A stretch of DNA of 64,000 nt. It comes from Microvirga aerophila. GTDB lineage: Bacteria > Pseudomonadota > Alphaproteobacteria > Rhizobiales > Beijerinckiaceae. This document shows positions 7,912 through 17,029 of this stretch, piece after piece. Below the pieces are notes generated by a model. That model was not told the origin of the DNA. It saw only the letters and a program-made list of their open reading frames with translations, and ran no database searches. Position numbers and translations under genes: made by a program. Where the stretch lies: assembly GCF_003332305.1 (NCBI RefSeq), contig NZ_QOIO01000004.1, positions 62,001 to 126,000 of the forward strand. The letters are read 5' to 3'. Positions within the stretch are counted from its first letter, which is position 1. Each line of letters begins with the position of its first letter.

Positions 7912-10900
7912 TCATTCGGCCGCTGCGCGCATCGCCCGCCATTGGGTCAGGAGCGCGCGGAGCGCCGCTGGTTTCACGGGCTTGTTGAGAACATGGACAT
8001 GCATGGCCGCGGCGGCCTCACGCACGGTGGGCGTGCGGTCTGCGGTGGCGAGAATGGCCGGCGTATTGACCTGTGTCTTCCAGCGCAGGGCCTTGATGAC
8101 ATCGAGACCATCGCCGTCGTCGAGGTGGTAATCAGCGACGATGACGTCCGGCCCAACTTTGTGGGTCTTGAGAATCCCCTGCGCCGCATCCAGGTCCGCC
8201 GCCGTCCACACCTCGCAGCCCCAATTGGCGAGAAGAAGCCGCATGCCTTCGAGAATGGCCGGCTCGTTGTCGATGACCAGCACGCGCAATCCGGAAAGGG
8301 GCGTCATTAGAGGGCGCGGCGCTTCGGGGGCCGCCGCCGTGGCCGGAAGCGCCGCGACGACCGGCACTTCGACGCGAAAAAGGGATCCGCGCCCTGCCTC
8401 GGACTTCAGGACCACGGGATGGCCCAGGACCCGTCCGATGCGCTCCACGATGGAAAGACCAAGGCCAAGGCCGCGGGCTGCCTTCGCCCCTTGATCGAGG
8501 CGCTGGAATTCACGGAACACGATGCGCTGCTTCGACGGGGGAATGCCCAAGCCCGTATCCAGCACATCCAGCGTCAGGTGGGTTCCTTTCCGGCGCGCTC
8601 CCACGAGCACACGTCCGGACGGGGTGTACTTGATTGCGTTAGAAATGAGGTTCTGGAGCAGACGCCGCAGCAGACGGCGGTCGGAGCGAACCGTCAGCGA
8701 GGAGGGCACGAAGGTGAGCTTGAGCCCCTTGTTCCGAGCCACCGGATCGAACTCGCGCTGCAGCTGACGAAACAGCTCATCGATGCGGAAACTCGACCAT
8801 TGCGGCCTCATGGCGCCGGTATCGAGGCGCGAGATGTCGAGGAGCGCCGTCAGAATTTCCTCAACTGCATCGAGCGAGGCGTCGATGTTCTCGGCCAGGG
8901 TCGCGTCACCGGCCTCCCGGTCGCGCTCCACTAGAGAGGTCGCGTAGAGACGCGCGGCGTTCAGGGGCTGGAGGATGTCATGAGAGGCGGCCGCGAGGAA
9001 GCGCGTCTTGGAGATATTCGCCTCGTCGGCCTCCGCCTTTGCGCTCGTGAGCGCTTCGTTCAGACGGGTCAGTTCCTCAGTGCGTTCGCGGACGCGCTGT
9101 TCCAGCGTCTCGTTCGCGCGGCGGCTCTCCTCCTCTGCCTGCACCGTGTCGGTGACGTCCGTATATGTAGTGACGATGCCGCCGTCGGGTAGCGGATTCG
9201 AGCGGATCTCGATCACCTTGCCGGACGGATGGAGCCTGAGACGCACCGGCTCCATGTCGTGCTGGAAGGAGTAGATTCGAGCTGCGATCAGATCCTCGAA
9301 TTCGCCCGGCCCATAGGAGCCGCGTTCCGCGTTGAAGGCCACGATATTGTCCATGCCCACGCCGACGCGCACGAGGTTCGGAGGCAGATCGTAGAGATCG
9401 ACGAATGCCTGGTTCCAGGCGAGCAGCCTCAGGTCCCGGTCGAGCACCGTGATGCCCTGTCGGGCGTAGTTGATCGCATGCTGGAGCAGATCGCGGCTTT
9501 GCTGGATGGCTGCCGAGGCATCGTCGAGCAGCTTGAGGGCCGCCTTGGTGGAGACGGTGCGCCGCCGCAGGAGGAGTGAGAGAGCTAGGCGCGAGGAGGC
9601 GGTGCCGATCGCGGAGGCCAGGAGGTGCTCGGCATAGCGCAGAAGATGGATGTCAGCCTCGGCGCGGGACTCGAGCGACTGACCGCGGCTATGGGCAAAG
9701 CCCTCGAAGGATCGCGTCGTCCGCTCCTCGCCGAGATAGCGCGCCACAGCGGCGCGCAACTCGTCCACCGTGACGCTTGCGCGAAACAGGCGAAAGCTCG
9801 GAGCCGTCGAGACGCTGGGTTCACCCACGAAAACATTGGCCTGTAGCTGCTCAAGCGCCGTCGCGGGTCGCCAGAGGGAGAAGCCGATATAAGTCAGGAT
9901 GTTGAGCGTCAGGCTCCAGACGACCCCGTGGGTTAGTTGTGGCAGGTCGACGCCGAACAGGGCCGTTGGTTTGAGGGCTGTCAGCCCGAAAGGTCCCGTG
10001 ACCACCAGATCGGACCAGAAGACGCCGTCCCAGATCAGGCTGGGCAGAAGCAGCGTGTAGGCCCAAGTGGCGAAGCCCACCAGGAGGCCGACGCTTGCGC
10101 CGAGCGCCGTGCCCCGCGACCAGATGAGGCCGCCGAGGAAGGCAGGTGCGACCTGCGCAATCGCCGCAAAAGACAGAAGGCCGATGGCCGCAAGCGCTGC
10201 CTCTCCGGACGCCCGGTAATAGACATAGGCCAGAAGGATCACCACGACGATCGACACCCGGCGGACGCCCAGCACGAACCCGCCGAGCTCCATGCCTGCA
10301 AATGCCCGCCGCCGCAGGACGATGGGCATGACCAGATGGTTCGAGATCATAATCGCCACGGCGACCGAGTCGATGATGACCATAGCGGTCGCGGCCGAGA
10401 AGCCGCCCAGGAACGTGATGACCGCGAGCACACCCGCGTTATCGAAGAGCGGCAGCGCCAGCACCGTCATGTCCCGGTCGACGGCGCCCTCCGGGAAAAC
10501 GGCTAGGCCCGCAAGCGCGATGGGAATGACGAAGATGTTGATGAGAATGAGATACAGCGGAAACAGCCATGCGGCCCGCTTCACGTCGTCGATGGACCGG
10601 TTCTCCACTACGGTCATGTGAAACTGGCGCGGCAGGAGCAGAGCGGCGCAGCTCGAAAGCAGAATAAGCGTGATGTAGCTGCCGAACCCGGATGTACGCT
10701 CGACCAGGCTGGTGCTGATCCCTTGCTGGTTCAGCTGCTCGACAATAGCCCCATAGCCGTCGAACATGATGAAGGTCACGTAGAACCCGACCATCAGGAA
10801 AGCCACGAGCTTCACGATCGATTCAACCGAGATCGCCATGATCAGGCCGTCCTGGTGCTCGGTTGCGTCCGTGTGGCGTGTGCCGAACGCCACGGCAAAG

Positions 10901-11421
10901 CCCGCGAGCACGAGGGCGACGATGAACGCCAGATCGCCGAACACCGAGACCTGCAGCGGAACGCTTGCATTGGCTGCGGTCAGGAAAACATTGAGGGATG
11001 ACGAGACCGCCTTCAACTGAAGCGCGATGTACGGAATGGAGCCGATGAGCGCGATCGCGCTCACGATGGCCGCGACGCGTTCGCTCTTGCCGTAGCGGGC
11101 GGCCACGAAGTCGGCGATCGACGAGATGTTCTGCGTCTTGGCCACCCGCACCACACGGGCGATGAGCGCATGTCCCAATCCGATGACGAGGATCGGTCCG
11201 ATATAGATGGTCAGGAAGTCGAATCCGGATCGGCTGGCGAGCCCCACCGATCCATAAAAGGTCCAGGACGTGCAATAGACCGCGAGCGACAGGGCCGCGA
11301 CGGTGGAGCGCGCCGGCCCGAGAATGAAACGCCGCCCCGAATGGTCCCCCCAATGGGCGACCATGAAGAGGAAGCAGAGATAGACCAGGGCCGATAGGAT
11401 AACCACCCAACTGGCGACCAT
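7912..11421 (-). CDS. sodium:solute-symporter / PAS hybrid histidine kinase-response regulator
   Basis: Very large membrane sensor of 1169 aa (CbrA/NahK-like architecture). Residues 1 to about 520 form a sodium:solute symporter (SSF) domain with many membrane segments (YCTSWTFYGSVGLASRSG, SIADFVAARYGKS). A PAS domain near residue 650 (GITVLDRDLRLLAWNQAF) is followed by a coiled segment, a HisKA domain with the phospho-acceptor His near 814 (AAASHDILQPLNAARLY), a HATPase domain (NLISNAIKYTP, DTGLGIPPSKQ) and a C-terminal receiver with its Asp near 1095 (VIVADYHLDDGDG). The start ATG 11421 has GAGGA seven bases upstream; the open frame runs 125 codons further but that part overlaps lysR and is not membrane-like. 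It probably couples nutrient uptake to signalling. No separate response regulator is adjacent. Confidence 0.93.
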   Translation of the reverse strand: MVASWVVILSALVYLCFLFMVAHWGDHSGRRFILGPARSTVAALSLAVYCTSWTFYGSVGLASRSGFDFLTIYIGPILVIGLGHALIARVVRVAKTQNISSIADFVAARYGKSERVAAIVSAIALIGSIPYIALQLKAVSSSLNVFLTAANASVPLQVSVFGDLAFIVALVLAGFAVAFGTRHTDATEHQDGLIMAISVESIVKLVAFLMVGFYVTFIMFDGYGAIVEQLNQQGISTSLVERTSGFGSYITLILLSSCAALLLPRQFHMTVVENRSIDDVKRAAWLFPLYLILINIFVIPIALAGLAVFPEGAVDRDMTVLALPLFDNAGVLAVITFLGGFSAATAMVIIDSVAVAIMISNHLVMPIVLRRRAFAGMELGGFVLGVRRVSIVVVILLAYVYYRASGEAALAAIGLLSFAAIAQVAPAFLGGLIWSRGTALGASVGLLVGFATWAYTLLLPSLIWDGVFWSDLVVTGPFGLTALKPTALFGVDLPQLTHGVVWSLTLNILTYIGFSLWRPATALEQLQANVFVGEPSVSTAPSFRLFRASVTVDELRAAVARYLGEERTTRSFEGFAHSRGQSLESRAEADIHLLRYAEHLLASAIGTASSRLALSLLLRRRTVSTKAALKLLDDASAAIQQSRDLLQHAINYARQGITVLDRDLRLLAWNQAFVDLYDLPPNLVRVGVGMDNIVAFNAERGSYGPGEFEDLIAARIYSFQHDMEPVRLRLHPSGKVIEIRSNPLPDGGIVTTYTDVTDTVQAEEESRRANETLEQRVRERTEELTRLNEALTSAKAEADEANISKTRFLAAASHDILQPLNAARLYATSLVERDREAGDATLAENIDASLDAVEEILTALLDISRLDTGAMRPQWSSFRIDELFRQLQREFDPVARNKGLKLTFVPSSLTVRSDRRLLRRLLQNLISNAIKYTPSGRVLVGARRKGTHLTLDVLDTGLGIPPSKQRIVFREFQRLDQGAKAARGLGLGLSIVERIGRVLGHPVVLKSEAGRGSLFRVEVPVVAALPATAAAPEAPRPLMTPLSGLRVLVIDNEPAILEGMRLLLANWGCEVWTAADLDAAQGILKTHKVGPDVIVADYHLDDGDGLDVIKALRWKTQVNTPAILATADRTPTVREAAAAMHVHVLNKPVKPAALRALLTQWRAMRAAAE

Positions 11422-11509
11422 ATGCGCATCCTCATGGAAAAACCGGGACAGATTTACATGTTCGACGGGACGAACGCCACCTTGAGGTGAGCCGCCTGAC
11501 CCGAGGCCG

Positions 11510-12424
11510 CTAGAGCCCGCGATCCCATCCTGGCTCAGGCGCAAACCGCCGGGCCAGAAACTCCACGAAGGCGCGAACCTTCGCAGGCGCCTGCCGGCCC
11601 GAAGGTAGCACCGCATGTACGCCGAACTCCGGAACCGGATGTTCCGCCAGCACGCGCACGAGGCTGCCGTCGCGAAGGCAGTCCCCGACCAGGAACGTCG
11701 GCTGGTAGATGATGCCTTGGCCGGCCACGGCCGCCGCCAGGAGGGCATCGCCGTTGTTGGCCCGGAGCTTGCCGCTGACCGGAACCGCAGTTTCACCCTC
11801 GTGGCCGAAGAGCCAACGGGTGGCGCTCAAGGTGCTGGGCAGGGTATAGCCAAGACAATTGTGCCGGCCGAGATCCTCCGGCGTTGCCGGTACTCCATAA
11901 GCCTCGAGGTAGGAGGGGGCCGCACAGACCACGATGCGGCACGGCGCAAGCTTTCGGGTCACAAGGCTCGAATCCTTGAGGCGCCCGATCCGGATCGCCA
12001 GATCCCATCCTTCCTCGATCAGGTCCACGTAACGGTCGGCGAGCCCAAGATCGACCGTCAGAGCTGGATGGAGGCGGCCGAACTCGGCCAGCGCCGGCGC
12101 AATTTCGCGAAAACCGAAGGTGAGGGGCACGTTGAGGCGCAGGGTTCCGCGCGGCTCGATGCGGTCGAGGCTGGAGGAGGCCTCGGCCTCCTCGATCTCG
12201 ACCAGGATGCGTTCGCAGGCCGCGAGATAGTTGCGCCCGCCTTCGGTGAGAACAAGCCTTCGGGTCGAGCGGTGCAGCAGCTTGACGCCCAGTCTGCCCT
12301 CGAGGGCCGCAATGTGCTTCGTCACCATGGTCTGCGAGAGACCCAACGACCGCGCCGCAGCCGAGAAGCTGCCGAGCCCTGCGACACGGACGAAAACCTG
12401 CATGCTGGTAATGCGGTCGAGCAC
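11510..12424 (-). CDS. LysR-family transcriptional regulator
   Basis: LysR regulator of 304 aa. The N-terminal winged helix-turn-helix includes MQVFVRVAGLGSFSAAARS and LGLSQTMVTKHIAALEGRLG. The C-terminal periplasmic-binding-like domain has LRLNVPLTFGFREIAPALAEF and the CrgA-type signature FGHEGETAVPVSGKLRANNG. It is divergent from a DoxX/glyoxalase pair at 12528-13504, which is the usual arrangement for a LysR target. The inducer is unknown, but neighbours suggest an aromatic or electrophilic compound. Confidence 0.93.
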   Translation of the reverse strand: MLDRITSMQVFVRVAGLGSFSAAARSLGLSQTMVTKHIAALEGRLGVKLLHRSTRRLVLTEGGRNYLAACERILVEIEEAEASSSLDRIEPRGTLRLNVPLTFGFREIAPALAEFGRLHPALTVDLGLADRYVDLIEEGWDLAIRIGRLKDSSLVTRKLAPCRIVVCAAPSYLEAYGVPATPEDLGRHNCLGYTLPSTLSATRWLFGHEGETAVPVSGKLRANNGDALLAAAVAGQGIIYQPTFLVGDCLRDGSLVRVLAEHPVPEFGVHAVLPSGRQAPAKVRAFVEFLARRFAPEPGWDRGL

Positions 12425-12527
12425 CGGGACGCCTCACTCTGTGGGTGTGAGTTCATATTCCATTCTGCTCGTTATCACATCGCCAGTATGAGGTCATATG
12501 GGAAGCACCGACATTCAGGAGATCGCC

Positions 12528-12962
12528 ATGATCGACACTCGCACCGCTCCCTATGCCGCCCTGATCCTTCGCATCACGCTGGGCATTCTTTTCCTCGCCC
12601 ATGCAGGCCTGAAGATCTTTGTTTTCACTCCTGCCGGCGCGGCCCAGTTCTTCGGCAGCCTCGGCCTGCCTCCGTCCTTCGCTTATCTGACCATCCTAGC
12701 GGAGGTCGTTGGCGGCTTCGCCCTGATCCTCGGATTCTATGCCCGCTGGGCCGCCCTGGCCTTGGTGCCGATCCTTCTCGGCGCGATCGTCACCGTTCAC
12801 GGCCCCGCAGGCTTCTTCTTCAACAATCCGAACGGCGGCTGGGAATACCTGGCGCTCTGGATCGTCGCGCTCCTGGCTCAGGCTCTCATCGGGGACGGCC
12901 CTTATGCCCTGCGGGGAGGATCCGCCAAGACCCCTCGCACGTTTTCTCCCCAGTCAGCCTGA
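12528..12962 (+). CDS. DoxX-family membrane protein
   Basis: DoxX-like integral membrane protein of 144 aa with about four membrane segments, starting ALILRITLGILFLAHAGLKI, the typical DoxX opening. Members associate with quinone/thiosulfate redox or with redox stress tolerance. The start ATG 12528 follows CAGGAGA; an ATG at 12498 has no ribosome site and adds ten polar residues. It is divergent from the LysR gene and lies 11 bases upstream of a glyoxalase-fold gene, so the two are likely one operon. Confidence 0.88.
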   Translation: MIDTRTAPYAALILRITLGILFLAHAGLKIFVFTPAGAAQFFGSLGLPPSFAYLTILAEVVGGFALILGFYARWAALALVPILLGAIVTVHGPAGFFFNNPNGGWEYLALWIVALLAQALIGDGPYALRGGSAKTPRTFSPQSA

Positions 12963-12973
12963 GGGAAAAGCTC

Positions 12974-13504
12974 ATGACTTTACCCACCGCACCATTGGAG
13001 GCTGCCGAGGCTCTGGCGGCCCGCCCCATCGACCCCGGTGTTCGGATCGGACATGTGCACCTCAAGGTGGCCGATCTCGACCGGGCGCTGGCCTTTTATT
13101 GCGGCGTCCTCGGCTTCGAGCTGATGCAGCGCTATGGCGCCCAGGCGGCGTTTATCTCGGCCGGTGGCTACCACCACCATATCGGCCTGAACACCTGGGA
13201 GAGCCAGGGCGGCTCGCCGCCGCCTCCCGGCACCACCGGGCTCTACCATGTGGCCATTCTCTATCCGACGCGGGCGGCCCTTGCGGATGCTCTCGTTCGT
13301 CTGGCCGAGGCAGGCATCCCGCTCGACGGCGCGAGCGATCACGGGGTGAGCGAGGCGCTCTATCTCAGGGATCCTGACGGCAACGGCGTCGAACTCTACT
13401 GGGACCGGCCTCACGACCAATGGCCCAAAACCCCTGACGGGCAGTTGAAGATGTTCACCCAGCGCCTGGACATTCAGGGTCTGCTCGCCAGCCGCGAAGC
13501 TTGA
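12974..13504 (+). CDS. VOC-family dioxygenase/glyoxalase (catechol 2,3-dioxygenase-like)
   Basis: Vicinal-oxygen-chelate protein of 176 aa. The first half-domain shows IGHVHLKVADLDRALAFYCG with a likely metal His, then HHIGLNTWES. The second shows HVAILYPTRAALADAL and the C-terminal LRDPDGNGVELYWDRP with the metal-binding Glu. This pattern matches CatE/YfiE-type ring-cleavage or detoxification enzymes. The start ATG 12974 follows GAGGG; the much longer open frame back to 11615 is a shadow of lysR. It is probably co-transcribed with doxX and regulated by the divergent LysR protein. Confidence 0.88.
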   Translation: MTLPTAPLEAAEALAARPIDPGVRIGHVHLKVADLDRALAFYCGVLGFELMQRYGAQAAFISAGGYHHHIGLNTWESQGGSPPPPGTTGLYHVAILYPTRAALADALVRLAEAGIPLDGASDHGVSEALYLRDPDGNGVELYWDRPHDQWPKTPDGQLKMFTQRLDIQGLLASREA

Positions 13505-13644
13505 CGGGACGCTAAGGCCGCCCGGTCGCCCGATCCATCACGGGATTCGATCGGATGTTTCGTTTCTTTTCATGGGTTCGGGGTTGAGGCTTGCCTTTGA
13601 GCGGGTCACAGGTCATCCCTGTGCCCTGCTCAAGGAGCCTTTTA

Positions 13645-14847
13645 ATGAACGCCTCCGTGTCGATCCCGTCTGTTATGAATCTCCGGCCGGAGGCGGAACT
13701 CGCTCCAACGAGCGGCATCGTCGACGTGTTCAATTACGGGCGCAACCGACAGGGGATCATTCCGCTCTGGGTCGGCGAGGGCCACCTGCCGACGCCGTCC
13801 TTCATCTGCGACGCGGCGGCACGCTCCCTGGCGGCCGGCGAGACGTTCTACACCTATCAGCGCGGCATTCCCGAACTGCGTCAGGCGCTGGCCAGCTATC
13901 ATGAGCGGCTCTATGGGGCGCCGGTGGACCCTGAGCGCTTCTTCGTGACGTCCGGCGGAATGCCGGCCATTCAAATCGCCATGCGGATGATCGCCGGCGT
14001 CGGCGACGAGGTGCTGATATCGACGCCTGCCTGGCCCAACTTCGGGGGCGCCATTTCGATTTCCGGCGCCCGGCCCGTGGGCGTTCCCATGAACTTCGAC
14101 CAGCGTGGCTGGAGCCTCGATTTCGAGCGCCTCGAGCAGGCCATCACGCCTCGCACCCGCGCGATCGTCATCAACTCCCCGGCCAACCCCACGGGCTGGA
14201 CCGCAAGCCACGACGACCTCCGGGCCATCCTCGATCTCGCCCGCAAGCACGGCATCTGGATCGTCGCGGACGAAATCTACGGCCGCTTCATTTACGACCC
14301 GACCCTGACGGTAGATGGCCGCGCGCCCTCGTTCCGGGACGTGATGACGCCTGAGGACCGCATCCTCTTCATCCAGACATTCTCGAAGAACTGGGCCATG
14401 ACAGGCTGGCGCATCGGCTGGCTCGAAGCCCCGCCGGCGTTGGGCCAGATCATCGAGAACCTGATCCAGTATCAAAGCTCCGGCACGCCGGTGTTCTCCC
14501 AGCGCGCTGCCGTCGCGGCCCTGGAACAGGGCGAGGATTTCGTCGCCATGCAGATCGCCAATGCCAGGACTGGACGGGATATCGTCGGGCATCTCGCCGA
14601 GACGGGTCTCGTCGATCTGCCGCCGCCGAGCGGGGCCTTCTACTCGTTCTTCCGGATCAGGGGCGCCAGGAACTCCAACGAGATCGCCTTCCGGCTCGTC
14701 GACGAGGCCAATGTGGGTCTGGCGCCGGGCTCGGCTTTCGGCGAAGCGGGGGAGGGGTACCTGCGCCTGTGCTACGCCCGCAGGGCCGAGGATCTCGAGG
14801 AGGCTGTCCGCCGCATCAGCGCCGCCCTGCCGAAGCTCGTAGCCTGA
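13645..14847 (+). CDS. PLP-dependent aminotransferase, class I/II
   Basis: Fold-type I aminotransferase of 400 aa (aspartate aminotransferase superfamily). The PLP-forming lysine is Lys248 in TFSKNWAMTGWRIGW. Other conserved parts are NSPANPTGW, the VADEIYGRF Asp that contacts the pyridine nitrogen, and LRLCYARR, where the Arg that binds the substrate carboxylate sits. The start ATG 13645 has AAGGAG upstream; the ATG at 13591 does not. It is followed by an AbrB-type membrane gene on the same strand after about 115 bases. The substrate is not evident. Confidence 0.9.
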   Translation: MNASVSIPSVMNLRPEAELAPTSGIVDVFNYGRNRQGIIPLWVGEGHLPTPSFICDAAARSLAAGETFYTYQRGIPELRQALASYHERLYGAPVDPERFFVTSGGMPAIQIAMRMIAGVGDEVLISTPAWPNFGGAISISGARPVGVPMNFDQRGWSLDFERLEQAITPRTRAIVINSPANPTGWTASHDDLRAILDLARKHGIWIVADEIYGRFIYDPTLTVDGRAPSFRDVMTPEDRILFIQTFSKNWAMTGWRIGWLEAPPALGQIIENLIQYQSSGTPVFSQRAAVAALEQGEDFVAMQIANARTGRDIVGHLAETGLVDLPPPSGAFYSFFRIRGARNSNEIAFRLVDEANVGLAPGSAFGEAGEGYLRLCYARRAEDLEEAVRRISAALPKLVA

Positions 14848-14964
14848 TGCAGAGCACGAGCCCTTGGCCGACGCATGGCTTGCCCGCGCCAAGGACATTT
14901 GACCTCGGGCCTCTTGGGGTTCATTGACCGCCGCGGGGTCTGTTGCGGGCTCCGCCATTTCGTC

Positions 14965-16011
14965 ATGCACCCGATCCTTGCGAACCTCACCCAGATCCTG
15001 ATCGCCGGCCTTGGCGGGCTTGCATTCCACATGCTCGGGGTGCCCGCAGCTTGGCTCTCGGGCTCGGCGATCGCCGTTGCCCTGTGGGGCCTGACCGGAT
15101 GGGCCGTGCCCATGCCCCGGGCCCTCGCCGATGCCGCGATGCTGATCTCCGGCGCCACCATGGGAGCGGCCGTCACGCCTGCGGCCCTTGCGGCCATGGC
15201 CCGTTATCCGTCGAGCCTGGTCCTTCTGGTGATTGCCGTCGTGGCGATTTCATCCGCATCGGCCCTCTGGCTCACCCGGGTTTCTGGCTGGCGCAGGGAC
15301 GATGCGGTGCTGGCCTCCGTGCCCGGAGCCCTTTCGACGGTGCTGGCCATCGCGGCCGACCGGAAGGCGGCAGTGGCGCCGATCGCCATCGTGCAGAACC
15401 TGCGCTTGTTCGTGCTGATCGCACTCCTGCCCAGCATCGTGGTCTTCACCGGCGGGGGACAGAACACAGGCGCACTCATCGGTGAGGAGCAGCCCATCGC
15501 AAGCCCCGCCGGCATGGCTTTCGTGCTTCTCGGCGGCCTTGCCGTGGGGGCGATTTTCAAGGCACTCAAGGTGGCGGCTCCGATCCTGCTCGGGGCGACC
15601 GTTGCGAGCACCGTGAGCCATGCTGCCGAATGGGTCACCGGCGTCATCCCGCCCGTGATCGCAACGGGCGGCCTTGTGCTGATCGGGATCTTCATCGCCG
15701 AGCGCTTCCGCAACCTGCAGCGATCGACCCTCAAGAAGAGCCTGCTGGCCGGCCTCGGCTCTTTCGCGATCGGCATGGGAGTCGCGGTTTTCTTCGCAAC
15801 CCTCGCATCCTGGGCGGCCGGGGTGAGCTTCGCCGACGGGCTCGTGGCCTTCGCGCCGGGCGGGTTGGAGGCCATGACGGTGCTGGCCCTGATTCTGGGG
15901 CTCGACCCGCTCTATGTGGGGATACACCACCTCGTCCGCTTCCTGGGGATCGGGCTCGTGGTTCCCTTCGTGGTGGCCTGGCTGCAGCGAGGCGATCCCC
16001 CGCAGGCCTGA
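14965..16011 (+). CDS. AbrB-family membrane protein
   Basis: Integral membrane protein of 348 aa of the family often labelled AbrB or 'ammonia monooxygenase'. It shows two repeats of a hydrophobic unit, beginning ILIAGLGGLAFHMLGVPAAW and later GMAFVLLGGLAVGAIFKALK, with family motifs SGATMGAAVTPAAL, APGGLEAM and LGLDPLYVGIHHLVRF. The true function is not established for the family. The start ATG 14965 puts the first membrane helix near the N-terminus; the ATG at 14875 would add 30 residues rich in Cys and Arg. It converges tail-to-tail with the RpiR gene. Confidence 0.85.
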   Translation: MHPILANLTQILIAGLGGLAFHMLGVPAAWLSGSAIAVALWGLTGWAVPMPRALADAAMLISGATMGAAVTPAALAAMARYPSSLVLLVIAVVAISSASALWLTRVSGWRRDDAVLASVPGALSTVLAIAADRKAAVAPIAIVQNLRLFVLIALLPSIVVFTGGGQNTGALIGEEQPIASPAGMAFVLLGGLAVGAIFKALKVAAPILLGATVASTVSHAAEWVTGVIPPVIATGGLVLIGIFIAERFRNLQRSTLKKSLLAGLGSFAIGMGVAVFFATLASWAAGVSFADGLVAFAPGGLEAMTVLALILGLDPLYVGIHHLVRFLGIGLVVPFVVAWLQRGDPPQA

Positions 16012-16018
16012 CAAGGAT

Positions 16019-16891
16019 TCAGCTCTTCGGGTTCCGCAACCGCTCGACCGCTTCCATGCGGGGCTTTGCGGTCTCCCAGAGATGCTTTGTGACCGCCGCC
16101 ACCAGGGCTTCCGTCAGCAGCATCAGGCCCGCCGAGGAGTCCCAGTTGGACGGAACCGTCACATGCGCGGGAAGGATGTGACGGGCCACCCGGGCGATGG
16201 GCGAGAGCCAGGGGTCTGTGAGAAGCACCACCGTCGCGCCCTGCTTGGCAGCCGCCTCCGACAGGGCGATCACGTCTTCCTGGTAGCGGCGGATGTCGTA
16301 GGACACGATCACGTCCTTGCGGCCGATCTCGATCATCCGGTCGCGCCAGAGGGCCGGCTGGCTCTCGATGAAGTGCACGTCGCTGCGCACGATGCGGAAA
16401 TGGCTTTCCGCATAGCGGGCCAATGCTCCGGTGAAGCGCCCACCGGTGAAATGAATGTGTCGGCGCCGGTCGCTCAGCAGGGCCACGATCGCGTCGAATT
16501 CCGTCGGCGCAATGTTTTCCACGGTCGCTGTCAGATTCGCGATCACCGCCTCGGCAAAGGACGACAGGGCCGGCGCGCCGTGGCTTTTGTCCCCTGGACT
16601 TGCCTTCGCCAGGGGGGAGAGGAGCTGTGCCTCCAGTTCCTCGCGCAGATGCTTCTGGAACTCGGGAAAACCGCTGAAACCAAGGCGCGTGACGAAGCGC
16701 AGGGCCGACGGAGCCGAGATGCCGGCCCGGGAGGCGAATTCCGCCACCGTATCGAGTCCCGCAAAGGGGTAGTGGCTCAGGAGCAGATGCGCAGCCCGCT
16801 TCTCGCTCGGCGTGAAGGCGTCCATCTCATGACGAATGCGTTCCGCAAGGCTTGAGCCATCGGCCGAAGCAACATTGTTTCCACTGCGCAT
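16019..16891 (-). CDS. MurR/RpiR-family transcriptional regulator
   Basis: RpiR regulator of 290 aa: N-terminal helix-turn-helix (TVAEFASRAGISAPSALRFV) and C-terminal SIS sugar-isomerase-like domain (RRHIHFTGGRFTGALARY, KDVIVSYDIRRYQEDVIAL). RpiR regulators usually bind phosphosugars, but this one is divergent from an operon for an amine-type substrate (17030-23426) and probably controls it. Its own start ATG 16891 is 138 bases from the first operon gene, leaving a shared control region. Confidence 0.92.
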   Translation of the reverse strand: MRSGNNVASADGSSLAERIRHEMDAFTPSEKRAAHLLLSHYPFAGLDTVAEFASRAGISAPSALRFVTRLGFSGFPEFQKHLREELEAQLLSPLAKASPGDKSHGAPALSSFAEAVIANLTATVENIAPTEFDAIVALLSDRRRHIHFTGGRFTGALARYAESHFRIVRSDVHFIESQPALWRDRMIEIGRKDVIVSYDIRRYQEDVIALSEAAAKQGATVVLLTDPWLSPIARVARHILPAHVTVPSNWDSSAGLMLLTEALVAAVTKHLWETAKPRMEAVERLRNPKS

Positions 16892-17029
16892 GTCTGAAGA
16901 TCCACAACCCTGCCTTGACTGTTGACGAAAGCCGTATCAGAAATTTCAAGACAATAAAAACATGAATGGACGTACCAAACGTTCAAATAGGGGTGCCAGC
17001 CTGCCCGCAGCAGGTTAACGGAGGACCGC
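16892..17029. promoter_or_regulatory. divergent promoter region with palindrome
   Basis: Control region between rpiR and the amidohydrolase-led operon. It is AT-richer than its neighbours and contains the perfect 8-bp palindrome GAAATTTC at 16940-16947, a candidate operator. A GGAGG ribosome site at 17020-17024 serves the ATG at 17030. Promoter boxes cannot be assigned with confidence. Confidence 0.4.

Noticed and set aside
11422..11796. N-terminal extension of the sensor kinase frame by 125 codons
   Set aside because: It overlaps the lysR gene, lacks membrane character, and ATG 11421 has a good ribosome site and the expected SSF start.
11615..12973. Plus-strand frame leading into the glyoxalase gene
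   Set aside because: It is antisense to lysR; the real start is ATG 12974 with its own ribosome site.
13642..15030. 462-codon minus-strand frame
   Set aside because: Shadow of the aminotransferase gene in GC-rich DNA, with no ribosome site or family motif.
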